Of a DNA stretch of 64,000 nt, positions 33,991 through 41,352 are shown piece after piece. Below the pieces are notes generated by a model that saw nothing but the letters and a program-made list of their open reading frames with translations, was not told where the DNA came from and did no database searches. Positions within the stretch are counted from its first letter, which is position 1; the number at the start of each line of letters is the position of its first letter. Source of the stretch: Roseiarcus sp036489975. GTDB lineage: Bacteria; Pseudomonadota; Alphaproteobacteria; Rhizobiales; Beijerinckiaceae. The stretch is taken from NCBI GenBank assembly GCA_036489975.1, contig DASXES010000008.1:1-64000 (forward strand). Direction: 5' to 3'. The translations under genes and the position numbers were made by a program.

Positions 33991-35189
33991 AAGAACGCCT
34001 GCAGGCCGGTTTGCGCGCGCCCCAGGATCAGCGCGTGAACGTCGTGGGTGCCTTCATAGGTGTTGACCGTCTCGAGGTTCGAGAGATGGCGCATCACCTT
34101 GTATTCGATCTGGATGCCGTTGCCGCCGTGCATGTCGCGCGCGGCGCGTGCGATGTCGAGCGCGTCGCCGCAATTCGAGCGCTTGACGAGCGAGATCATC
34201 TCAGGCGCCGCGCGGCCCTCGTCCATGAGCCGCCCGACCCTTAAAGACGCCTGAAGCCCGAGCGCGATCCTCGTTTGCATGTCGGCGAGCTTCTTCTGGA
34301 AGAGCTGGGTCTGGGCCAGCGGGCGGCCGAACTGCTTGCGGTCGAGGCCATATTGGCGCGCCGCATGCCAGCAATCCTCCGCCGCGCCCATCGCGCCCCA
34401 CGAAATGCCGTAGCGGGCGCGGTTGAGGCAGCCGAACGGACCTTTTAGCCCTGAGACATTGGGCAGAAGCGCGCTCTCGGGGACGTCGACATTGTCCATC
34501 ACGATCTCGCCGGTGACGGAAGCGCGCAGGGAGAGCTTGCCCTCGATCTTGGGCGCGGAGAGCCCTTTCATGCCCTTTTCGAGGATGAAGCCGCGAATCT
34601 TGTCGCCATGCGCGCGCGACCTCGCCCAGACGACAAAGACGTCGGCGATCGGGGCGTTGCTGATCCACATTTTCGAGCCGATCAGGCGATAGCCGCCGTC
34701 GATTTTTTCCGCCCGCGTCATCATGCCGCCGGGATCGGAGCCGGCGTTCGGCTCGGTCAGGCCGAAGCAGCCGATCAATTCGCCGCGCGCGAGGCCCGGC
34801 AGGTATTTTTTATGCTGATCGGAATCGCCATAGGCGTGGATCGGGTACATCACGAGCGAAGACTGCACGCTCATCATCGAGCGGAAGCCCGAATCGACGC
34901 GCTCGACCTCGCGCGCAACGAGGCCGTAGGCGACATAGCCTGCGCCGGCGCAACCGAATTCCTCCGGCAACGTCACCCCGAGCAGGCCCTTTTCACCCAT
35001 CAGCCGGAACAGCTTCGGGTCGGTCTTCTCCTCGAGATAGGCCTTCTGGATGCGGGGCGCGAGTTCACTCGCGGCGAACTCGCGCGCCGTATCGCGGATC
35101 ATCCGCTCGTCTTCGGTGATCTGGCCCTCGATGAGGAGGGGATCGTCCCATTGGAAGGGGCCGAGATCGGGTCCGTGAAAGCCACTCAT
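33987..35189 (-). CDS. gcdH: Glutaryl-CoA dehydrogenase
   Basis: A 400-residue acyl-CoA dehydrogenase. VERVDSGFRSMMSVQSSLVMYPI, GCFGLTEPNAGSDPGGM, NAPIADVFVVWAR and TYEGTHDVHALILGRAQTG match glutaryl-CoA dehydrogenase closely; the catalytic Glu lies in YEGTHD. The enzyme oxidises and decarboxylates glutaryl-CoA to crotonyl-CoA in lysine, tryptophan and benzoate-type catabolism, passing electrons to ETF. It is followed by an overlapping CoA-transferase gene, together making a glutarate utilisation operon. Confidence 0.94.
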   Translation of the reverse strand: MSGFHGPDLGPFQWDDPLLIEGQITEDERMIRDTAREFAASELAPRIQKAYLEEKTDPKLFRLMGEKGLLGVTLPEEFGCAGAGYVAYGLVAREVERVDSGFRSMMSVQSSLVMYPIHAYGDSDQHKKYLPGLARGELIGCFGLTEPNAGSDPGGMMTRAEKIDGGYRLIGSKMWISNAPIADVFVVWARSRAHGDKIRGFILEKGMKGLSAPKIEGKLSLRASVTGEIVMDNVDVPESALLPNVSGLKGPFGCLNRARYGISWGAMGAAEDCWHAARQYGLDRKQFGRPLAQTQLFQKKLADMQTRIALGLQASLRVGRLMDEGRAAPEMISLVKRSNCGDALDIARAARDMHGGNGIQIEYKVMRHLSNLETVNTYEGTHDVHALILGRAQTGLQAFF

Positions 35190-35304
35190 CGAAACGTCTC
35201 CCGCGTTCCGCCGCGTTGGCCCGGGCGGAACTTGCTCGTCAGTTCTATTCGCCGCGCCGGGCGCCGTCGAGGCGGGGGCGGAGTCGCACCCGGAGCCATC
35301 GCCG

Positions 35305-35367
35305 GACCTGTCGCGGATCCAACGCCGTCATCGCGAGCCTGAGCGCAGCGAGGGCGTGGCGATCCAG
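35305..35367 (+). repeat. 63-bp direct repeat, upstream copy, containing left repeat arm
   Basis: Matches 35889-35951 at 61 of 63 positions (differences at the seventh base and within the AGGGCG/AAGGCG segment). The two copies are 584 bases apart and bracket the GIY-YIG gene together with one empty repeat. The last 42 bases are the left arm of the palindromic repeat family. Confidence 0.9.
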
Positions 35368-35423
35368 GGGCAGTGGGGCGCAGGCGGTTGCTTTGGTTCG
35401 CCGGCCATTTATCGTCGGAAAGC

Positions 35424-35714
35424 GTGAAACGCCCGTTCGTCTACATCATGGCCAGCCGACGCAACGGCACGCTCTATGTCGGCGTGACATCCGATCTTGC
35501 GCGCCGAACCGCAGAGCACCGCGAAGGCGCAATTCATGGGTTCACAAAGCGCTACGGCTGCAAGCGGCTCGTATGGATGGAGCCACATGATCGGATGGAG
35601 GAAGCCATCGCGCGGGAAAAGCAGATCAAGGCGGGCAGCCGAAAAGACAAGCTCGCTTTGATCGAGCGCGACAATCCGCTGTGGAATGACCTGTATGAGA
35701 TTCTGAATGCGTGA
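35424..35714 (+). CDS. Small GIY-YIG nuclease family protein
   Basis: A 96-residue single-domain GIY-YIG protein of the COG2827 type. FVYIMASRRNGTLYVGVTSD carries the two tyrosines of the motif, followed by ARRTAEHREGAIHGFTKRYG with the conserved Arg and His, and EEAIAREKQIKAG with the metal-binding Glu; LIERDNPLWNDLYE is the usual end. All core catalytic positions appear intact. Start is taken as GTG at 35424 with GGAAAG upstream; a GTG at 35373 would add translated repeat sequence. The gene lies in the loop of a palindromic repeat, which suggests a link with spreading of that repeat. Confidence 0.88.
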   Translation: MKRPFVYIMASRRNGTLYVGVTSDLARRTAEHREGAIHGFTKRYGCKRLVWMEPHDRMEEAIAREKQIKAGSRKDKLALIERDNPLWNDLYEILNA

Positions 35715-35715
35715 G

Positions 35716-35740
35716 CCCTCTCGGGCTCCTCACGATAACG
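35716..35740. repeat. Partial right arm of the palindromic repeat
   Basis: CCCTCTCGGGCTCCT followed by CACGATAACG matches the right arms of copies C and D with two changes (G to A at two positions). It begins two bases after the GIY-YIG stop codon. It pairs with the left arm at 35326-35367 across the gene. Confidence 0.8.
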
Positions 35741-35755
35741 CGGTTGCGGGATGAT

Positions 35756-35862
35756 CGTCATCGCGAGCCTGAGCGCAGCGAGGGCCTGGCGATCCAGGAG
35801 GACGTAGGGCGCAGGACGGCTCTGGATCGCCGCGTCGCCCTCTCGGGCTCCTCGCGATGACG
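35756..35862. repeat. Palindromic repeat, empty copy C
   Basis: Left arm 35756-35797 and right arm 35822-35862 with a 24-base loop. The outer ends are CGTCATCGCGAG and CTCGCGATGACG; the inner ends are GCGATCCAG and CTGGATCGC. The left arm is nearly identical to those upstream of the GIY-YIG gene and in copy D. Confidence 0.92.
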
Positions 35863-35888
35863 GGGTCTTGCCGCCAGAGGACGCGGGT

Positions 35889-36008
35889 GACCTGACGCGG
35901 ATCCAACGCCGTCATCGCGAGCCTGAGCGCAGCGAAGGCGTGGCGATCCAGAGGGCGTAGGACGGCTCTGGATCGCCGCGTCGCCCTTTCGGGCTCCTCG
36001 CGATGACG
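35889..36008. repeat. Palindromic repeat, empty copy D, with 63-bp direct repeat
   Basis: The first 63 bases (35889-35951) repeat 35305-35367. The left arm is 35910-35951 and the right arm 35968-36008, with a 16-base loop. Right half and flank match copy C over about 50 bases with one difference, showing C and D arose by recent duplication. Confidence 0.92.
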
Positions 36009-36051
36009 GGGTTGTTAGCCCGAGAGGCGCGATGACTTGTCTCGCGTTTTG

Positions 36052-36083
36052 TTGACAAAATCAGAATATGCAATACTGTATTC
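36052..36083 (+). promoter_or_regulatory. Orphan promoter-like site with AATACTGTATT palindrome
   Basis: A consensus TTGACA lies at 36052-36057. The 11-base palindrome AATACTGTATT occupies 36072-36082, where the -10 box would be (TACTGT at 36074, 16-base spacing). GAATA at 36064 and TATTC at 36079 form an outer inverted repeat. This resembles the autoregulated promoters of small antitoxin or repressor genes, but no intact such gene follows. Confidence 0.4.
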
Positions 36084-36412
36084 TTTTTGACGGAATTAAT
36101 CCATGCCGGAACCAAAATCCGCCGCGAAAGGAGAGCGGAACGCCAGAATGCGCCGCCTTTGCACTGGACGATCATCGCAGGGGATCGGGCGGGCGCAGGC
36201 GGACGCCTCTCGCCCCATGGGCGCTCGCGACGATTGTTCGCGGTCCGGCCCGTCCGAACGGAGTGGACGACTCCGTCCCCGGTCCAGGGCGCCTGGAGGG
36301 CGCGGAAATCCAGCCGCGACGGCCGGCCAGCCACAACCTGGCGCGCGAGTGAGGCGCGGGGAATTTATTTTTGCTTTTTTCTCGCGCAACCCTTTGAAAA
36401 GGCCCGATTCCA

Positions 36413-36480
36413 CCAAACAAATCAAGCAAAAAACAAACATATTTGCTTGGATTTGTTTGGTTTTTGCTTGGTTTTGCTTG
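36413..36480. repeat. AT-rich long hairpin with TTTGCTTGG repeats
   Basis: Arms 36413-36430 and 36442-36460 pair over 18 bases with one bulged base around an 11-base loop. They are followed by TTTTTGCTTGG and TTTTGCTTGG, so the nonamer TTTGCTTGG occurs three times on the plus strand. The composition contrasts sharply with the flanks. The hairpin plus T-run could terminate plus-strand transcription from 36052. Confidence 0.7.
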
Positions 36481-36583
36481 GAGCGAATTCGCGCTCTGGT
36501 TGAATCCGGTCGCCTTGCGCGGAACCGTGCCCGTTCCGTGATATCAGTCCTCATCGTCCACCTCCGCCCGCGGTTCCTCCCCC

Positions 36584-37870
36584 ATGCAAAACGATCCGCT
36601 CTCGCACGGCCTCTGGGAAATGACCGCTCCCGCCGCGCCGCCAACCTCGCCGCTGAAAGGCGAGGTTCGCGCCGACGTGGCGGTCGTCGGTGGCGGCTAT
36701 ACCGGGCTCTCGACGGCGCTGCATCTGGCCGAGGCGGGCGCGAAGGTCGTCGCACTGGAGGCAGTCGAGATCGGCTTCGGCGGCGCGGGGCGCAACGTCG
36801 GCCTGGTCAACGCCGGCATGTGGCTCGCGCCCGACGAGATCGTGAAAAGGCTCGGCTCGGACTATGGCGAGCGGCTGCTCGATCTGCTCGGCGGGAGCCC
36901 GGCGGAAGTCTACGCCATGGTCGACAAGCACGGCATCGACTGCGAACTCGTGAGGAACGGCACGCTGCACTGCGCCGTGGGAAGTTCTGGGCTGGCCAAG
37001 ATCGGCGAACGCGCGCGGCAATGGGGCGCGCGCGGGGCTCCGGTGAAGGTGCTTGGCCGCGAGGAGACGGCGCGGCGCATCGGCGTCGACATCTATGCGG
37101 GCTCGCTCATCGATTCGCGCGCCGGCACCATCCAGCCGCTGGCTTACGCGCGCGGACTGGCCCGCGCCGCGATCGCCGCGGGCGCGGCAATCCACACGCG
37201 AAGCCCGGTGCGCTCGGCCGAGCGGGCCGCCAAGGTGTGGCGGCTCACAGCGGGCGAAGGGACGGTCGCGGCCGACTGGGTGGTCGTCGCGACTGACGCC
37301 TACGCGGAAGGGAGCCCGTGGCCTCAGGGCAAGCGGGAGCAAGTCCGCGTGCCCTACTTCAACTTCGCCACGCGGCCGCTTGCGCCTGAACTCAGGGCCT
37401 CGATCCTCCCCGGCCGCGAGGGCTGCTGGGATACGCGCCTCATCATGAGCTCGTTCCGCTTCGACCGCGCGGGCCGGCTTCTGTTCGGGAGCATCGGCGC
37501 CTTGCGTCTCGCCGGTCTCGAGGTCCACCGCGCCTGGGCCGCGCGCGCGGTCAGGAAGACATTTCCGCAAATTGGTCAGGTCGAGTTCGAGGCGCAATGG
37601 TACGGCATGATGGGGATGACGGCGAATGCGCTGCCGCGCTTCCACCGCCTCGCTCCCAACGTCGTGACCTTCTGCGGCTATAACGGACGGGGCATCGGCG
37701 CCGGCACCGTGTTCGGACGCATTCTTGCCGACCACATCCGGGGCAAGACGAGCGAGCAAGACCTGCCGCTGCCGGTCACCGAGCCGGACGCACCCGCGCT
37801 GCCGGCCGCGAAGGAGGCGTATTACGAGGCCGGCGCCCAGATCGCCCATGCCGTCGGAGCCTGGCTTTGA
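36584..37870 (+). CDS. FAD-dependent amine/amino-acid oxidoreductase (DAO family)
   Basis: A 428-residue protein. ADVAVVGGGYTGLSTALHLAEAG is the N-terminal FAD-binding Rossmann motif, and TFCGYNGRGIGAGTVFGRILAD the C-terminal FAD contact. Length and pattern match the DAO family branch with gamma-glutamylputrescine oxidase and related deaminating enzymes. The substrate is unknown and no putrescine-utilisation gene is adjacent. It lies between the AT-rich hairpin and the cold-shock gene and appears monocistronic. Confidence 0.88.
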   Translation: MQNDPLSHGLWEMTAPAAPPTSPLKGEVRADVAVVGGGYTGLSTALHLAEAGAKVVALEAVEIGFGGAGRNVGLVNAGMWLAPDEIVKRLGSDYGERLLDLLGGSPAEVYAMVDKHGIDCELVRNGTLHCAVGSSGLAKIGERARQWGARGAPVKVLGREETARRIGVDIYAGSLIDSRAGTIQPLAYARGLARAAIAAGAAIHTRSPVRSAERAAKVWRLTAGEGTVAADWVVVATDAYAEGSPWPQGKREQVRVPYFNFATRPLAPELRASILPGREGCWDTRLIMSSFRFDRAGRLLFGSIGALRLAGLEVHRAWAARAVRKTFPQIGQVEFEAQWYGMMGMTANALPRFHRLAPNVVTFCGYNGRGIGAGTVFGRILADHIRGKTSEQDLPLPVTEPDAPALPAAKEAYYEAGAQIAHAVGAWL

Positions 37871-37896
37871 GCGCCTTCGCACGGAGAGCGGCTGTC

Positions 37897-37925
37897 TTGA
37901 TTTAAACACCCTGTCTAGCTATCAA
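37897..37925 (+). promoter_or_regulatory. Promoter of the cold-shock gene
   Basis: TTGATT (37897-37902) and TATCAA (37920-37925) are separated by 17 bases. A start near 37932 would give a leader of about 130 bases before the ATG at 38061. Long structured leaders are characteristic of cold-inducible csp mRNAs. Confidence 0.55.
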
Positions 37926-38060
37926 GTTTCCTATCGATGTCGGAGTGACGACTCGACTCCCGCGTCTTGCGGCGCGCGACGAGGAAGCCTTCCGCGCAGT
38001 GATAGCGGACTGGCGACGCCCGGCCGCTCCTTCTCAACTTGTTCTACAGGACTTCCTCTA

Positions 38061-38270
38061 ATGGCTACGGGAACCGTCAAATGGTTCAACGCAACGAAGG
38101 GCTTTGGATTCATCCAGCCCGATGATGGCGGCAAGGACGTATTTGTCCACATCAGCGCCGTTGAGCGCGCGGGGCTCAGCGATCTCAGCGAAGGGCAGAA
38201 GGTCGCCTATGAGATTGTCGCCGACAAGCGCACGGGACGCTCCTCAGCTGGCAACCTCACGGTCGCCTGA
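38061..38270 (+). CDS. Cold-shock protein, CspA family
   Basis: A 69-residue single cold-shock domain. GTVKWFNATKGFGFIQPDD contains RNP1 and GKDVFVHISAVERAG contains RNP2; the chain ends in RSSAGNLTVA. These proteins bind single-stranded RNA and DNA and melt secondary structure. The gene has a long leader with a good promoter and is followed by a strong rho-independent terminator, so it is a single-gene unit. Whether it is cold-induced is not shown. Confidence 0.96.
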   Translation: MATGTVKWFNATKGFGFIQPDDGGKDVFVHISAVERAGLSDLSEGQKVAYEIVADKRTGRSSAGNLTVA

Positions 38271-38298
38271 CCCAATTCACGCAAATATGACTCTCACC

Positions 38299-38329
38299 AG
38301 CCCCGGCCGAAACGGCTCGGGGCTTTTTT
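38299..38329 (+). terminator. Rho-independent terminator of the cold-shock gene
   Basis: AGCCCCGGCCG (38299-38309) pairs with CGGCTCGGGGCT (38313-38324) with one bulged T and a three-base loop, followed by TTTTTT to 38329. It lies 29 bases after the csp stop and 19 bases before the converging luciferase-like gene's stop. Confidence 0.92.
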
Positions 38330-38347
38330 GTGGCTGGCCCGTCCTCG

Positions 38348-39391
38348 TCAAGCCGGGACCTTCCGCTGCATGAGTTCCGCCCGCACTCTCGGCGCAACCA
38401 CAGTTCCCAAAAGCTCGATCGAGCGCAGAATCGCGTCTTGCGGCTGGCCGCCGACCGACATCTGCATGAGATAGCGATCGTGGCGAAAAACCTCGTGCTG
38501 GGCCAGGATCTTCGCGATGGCTTCGTCCGGCGTCCCGACCATCAGATGTCCGCGGGGCCCGCGGTCCTGATCGAATTGCGCCCTCGACAGGGGCGGCCAG
38601 CCGCGCTCGCCTCCGATGCGGCTCATCACCTCCGCGTAAGGCTCGAGGAATGCCTCCGCCGCGCCCTTGCTCGTGTCGGCGAGGAAGCCGTGGCCATTGA
38701 TCCCGATCCGGAGCTTGTCGGGCGCGACGCCGGCGCGGCGGCCAGCCTCGCGGTAGAACTCCGCCAGCGGTCCAAAGCGGCCGCCGCCGATGATCGCAAT
38801 CGCCAGCGGCAGGCCGAGCGCGCCGGCGCGCGCGACCGATTGCGGCGTGCCGCCGGAAGCGATCCAGACCGGCAGCGGCTGTTGCAGCGCGCGTGGGAAA
38901 ACGCCCTGGCGAACGAGCGGCGCGCGATGCTTGCCCTCCCACGTGACGTTCGCGTGGTCGCGAATCTTGAGCAGGAGGTCGAGCTTCTCGGCGAACAATT
39001 CGTCGTAATCGTCGAGGCTCAAGCCGAACAGCGGGAAAGACTCGATGAACGAGCCGCGCCCAGCCATGATCTCGGCCCGGCCGCCCGAGACGAGATCGAG
39101 GGTGGCGAATTGTTGATAGACGCGCACCGGGTCGTCGGACGACAGTACGGTGACGGCGCTCGTCAAGCGAATGCGACGGGTGCGCGCGGCCGCCGCGGCG
39201 AGCGCCACCGCGGGCGCCGATACCGCGTAATCCGGCCGATGATGCTCGCCAAGCCCGAACACATCGAGGCCGACGCGATCGGCCAGCTCTATCTGCTCGA
39301 TGACATCGGCGAAAGCCTTGTCGACATCGATCGGCTCGCCCGTGCGCGGATCGCGCCGGGTCTCGACGAAGGTGTAGGCGCCAAACTGCAT
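38348..39391 (-). CDS. Luciferase-like (LLM class) flavin-dependent oxidoreductase
   Basis: A 347-residue bacterial-luciferase-fold protein. FGLGEHHRPDYAVSAPAVALAAAA, LTSAVTVLSSDDPVRVYQQFATLDLVSGGRAEI and the GVTPQSVARA-like IASGGTPQSVARA are family blocks in order. Such enzymes use reduced FMN or F420 for monooxygenation of a small substrate. None can be assigned. It is divergent from the AhpD-like gene with about 50 bases between the starts. Confidence 0.92.
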   Translation of the reverse strand: MQFGAYTFVETRRDPRTGEPIDVDKAFADVIEQIELADRVGLDVFGLGEHHRPDYAVSAPAVALAAAAARTRRIRLTSAVTVLSSDDPVRVYQQFATLDLVSGGRAEIMAGRGSFIESFPLFGLSLDDYDELFAEKLDLLLKIRDHANVTWEGKHRAPLVRQGVFPRALQQPLPVWIASGGTPQSVARAGALGLPLAIAIIGGGRFGPLAEFYREAGRRAGVAPDKLRIGINGHGFLADTSKGAAEAFLEPYAEVMSRIGGERGWPPLSRAQFDQDRGPRGHLMVGTPDEAIAKILAQHEVFRHDRYLMQMSVGGQPQDAILRSIELLGTVVAPRVRAELMQRKVPA

Positions 39392-39441
39392 GAGGGGCCT
39401 CGATTGCGCGCGCTTTTCCGCGCGAAAGACGCGATGTTAGC

Positions 39442-40047
39442 ATGAGCAAACAGCGAAAGTGGCCCATGACCAAACCGCCGATCAGTCGATTTCCCACGCC
39501 AGAACTTGCCGATCTTCCCGACGACATTCGCGAGCGGATCGAGGCGGTGCAGGAGAAGTCGGGGTTCGTTCCCAATGTCTTCCTTGCGCTCGCGCGTCGG
39601 CCCGACGAGTTCCGCGCCTTCTTCGCCTATCATGACGCGCTGATGGAGAAACCCGGCGGGCTGACCAAGGCCGAGCGCGAGATGATCGTGGTCGCGACCT
39701 CGGGCGTCAACAACTGCCAATATTGCGTCGTCGCCCATGGCGCGATCCTGCGCATCCGAGCGAAGAATCCGCTGATCGCCGATCAGGTCGCCGTCAATTA
39801 TCGCAAGGCTGACCTCGCGCCGCGACACAAGGCGATGCTCGATTTCGCCGTCAAGGTCGCGGAACGCTCGCACGCGATCGACGACAAGGACTACGAGGAC
39901 CTGAAGAGCCACGGCTTCTCGGACGAGGACGCCTGGGACATCGCAGCCATCGCGGCCATGTTCGCGATGTCCAACCGGCTCGCCAATGCGTTCTCGATCA
40001 GAGCCAACGATGAATTCTATGCGATGGGCCGGGAGAGCCGGCACTGA
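39442..40047 (+). CDS. Carboxymuconolactone decarboxylase/AhpD-like peroxidase-related protein
   Basis: A 201-residue AhpD-like protein. The signature is NNCQYCVVAHGAILR, a CxxC with a following His, typical of the peroxidase-related branch that has thiol peroxidase or disulfide-reductase activity. SGFVPNVFLALARRPDEF is a family lead-in. The internal ATG at 39466 is a possible alternative start. It lies head-to-head with the luciferase-like gene. Confidence 0.9.
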   Translation: MSKQRKWPMTKPPISRFPTPELADLPDDIRERIEAVQEKSGFVPNVFLALARRPDEFRAFFAYHDALMEKPGGLTKAEREMIVVATSGVNNCQYCVVAHGAILRIRAKNPLIADQVAVNYRKADLAPRHKAMLDFAVKVAERSHAIDDKDYEDLKSHGFSDEDAWDIAAIAAMFAMSNRLANAFSIRANDEFYAMGRESRH

Positions 40048-40086
40048 CAAGGCGGCCGCGCGCGCTCCGCGCGACCGCCGCGCTCT

Positions 40087-41244
40087 TCATATCGCCTTGT
40101 AAACCGCGGTCTCGAACGCCTGGAACGTCGGAACGGACTTCACGTCGAAGAACGGCAGGATTTGCGTTGCATAGACGCCCGCCACGCCTTTCGCCGGGTC
40201 GATCCAATAATAGGAATTGGCGAGGCCGGCCCAGGCGAGCGAGCCGGCCGAGCGGCCGGTCGCCAAAGGCTCCGGATTGATGAGGAACGAAAGCCCCCAT
40301 TGCATGCCCTCGATGAAGTCGACGTCGTTCGAGATCGGCGGTTGCGCGGTCTTCAGCGGGCGAACGCGCACGTCCCCCGCGGCGTTCTGGCTCATGAGCC
40401 TGACAGTTTCGGGCTTGAGAATCTGCGCGCCGTTGAACGTTCCGTCATGCAGGAAAACCTGCGCGAACTTGAGATAGTCGCCGACCGTGCCGTAGAGCCC
40501 GCCGCCGCCCATCTCGAACTCCGGTTCTTGCGGGATTTCGGTGTCGGTGGCGACGAATCCATCCGGCGTGCGCGCATGGATCTTGGCGAGCCGCTTGCGC
40601 TGCTCGTCACCGATTTTGAACCCGGTGTCCTTCATGCCGAGCGGATCGAAGATATTCTCCTTCATGTAGCGGCCGAGCTTCTGGCCCGTCACTGTCTCCA
40701 CCGCCCTGCCGGCGAAGTCGATGCCGACGCCATAGTCCCATTTCCCGCCGGGGTCGAAGAGCAAAGGAACGGTAAGCGCGGCGTTGGCGCAGGAGATGAT
40801 CGGCGGCGTTCCCGTTTTCTCCAGATAGCGTGTGATGTCTGCGCTCCAGAAGTCGTAGGAGCAGCCTGAGGTATGGGTAAGGAGATGGCGCAGGGTGATG
40901 TCGCCGCGGGCGGGGCGTGTCTTCGGATTGCCGTCGGAATCGAAGCCTTCGAGCACCATCGGATTTGCGAGTTCGGGCAGCACCGTCTTGATCGGCGCGT
41001 CCAGCGACAGCTTGCCCCGTTCGACTTGCTGCATCGCGCAGGCGCCGGTGATCGCCTTGGTCATGGAGGCGATCCAGACCACCGTGTCCGCCGTCATCGG
41101 CTCGCCCGAGGGGAGCGCGCGCTTGCCGTAGCCGCCTTCGAAAATCAGGCCGTCCCGCGTCGCGGCTGCGGCGGCGACGCCGGGCACGGCGCCCGAATCT
41201 GCGGCCTCTTTCAGCACAGCCGCAATATGGCTCGTGTTCGGCAT
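40087..41244 (-). CDS. Serine hydrolase of the beta-lactamase/penicillin-binding family
   Basis: A 385-residue class C beta-lactamase-like protein (EstB/PBP type). The catalytic SxxK is SMTK at residues 60-63, and LLTHTSG, GGGLYGTVGDYLKFAQ and a late FLINPEP region follow. No signal peptide is present, so cytoplasmic esterase or D-amino-acid peptidase activity is likelier than antibiotic resistance. The ATG at 41244 follows GGGAGGAACG. It is the last gene of a possible run with the amidase and 5-oxoprolinase upstream, with about 110 bases between genes. Confidence 0.9.
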   Translation of the reverse strand: MPNTSHIAAVLKEAADSGAVPGVAAAAATRDGLIFEGGYGKRALPSGEPMTADTVVWIASMTKAITGACAMQQVERGKLSLDAPIKTVLPELANPMVLEGFDSDGNPKTRPARGDITLRHLLTHTSGCSYDFWSADITRYLEKTGTPPIISCANAALTVPLLFDPGGKWDYGVGIDFAGRAVETVTGQKLGRYMKENIFDPLGMKDTGFKIGDEQRKRLAKIHARTPDGFVATDTEIPQEPEFEMGGGGLYGTVGDYLKFAQVFLHDGTFNGAQILKPETVRLMSQNAAGDVRVRPLKTAQPPISNDVDFIEGMQWGLSFLINPEPLATGRSAGSLAWAGLANSYYWIDPAKGVAGVYATQILPFFDVKSVPTFQAFETAVYKAI

Positions 41245-41352
41245 GAGCGTTCCTCCCATTCTGCTTGGCCGGCTTTGCAGCCAGCTCCGGGGAACGATTC
41301 TGTCGGCTTTCGTCGCCCGGCGCAACCGCACGGCGCAGGGCGCGCGCTCGCC

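Larger units (their letters stand above)
35305..35740. mobile_element. Candidate repeat-borne GIY-YIG unit
   Basis: A 63-bp segment at 35305-35367 ends in a complete left arm of the palindromic repeat (35326-35367). A partial right arm (35716-35740) begins directly after the stop codon of the GIY-YIG gene. The gene therefore occupies the loop position of one repeat copy. The right arm has lost its inner end (the part matching CTGGATCGCC in other copies). Whether this unit moves is unproven. Confidence 0.5.
36009..36583. other. Long intergenic region between repeats and the FAD oxidoreductase
   Basis: About 575 bases without a supported gene. Open frames exist in several phases (for example an ATG at 36103 after a promoter-like sequence) but none shows family resemblance beyond its first residues, and they run into the shadow of the next gene. 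The region contains a promoter-like palindrome at 36052-36083 and an AT-rich hairpin at 36413-36480, both listed separately. The middle part, about 36110-36360, is GC-rich. Confidence 0.5.

Noticed and set aside
35912..36334. 140-codon minus-strand frame across repeat copy D
   Set aside because: Composed mostly of translated repeat and GC-rich intergenic sequence; no ribosome binding site or family.
36103..37296. 397-codon frame running from the intergenic region into the FAD oxidoreductase
   Set aside because: Only its first residues look antitoxin-like; the rest is low-complexity and then out-of-frame with a certain gene.
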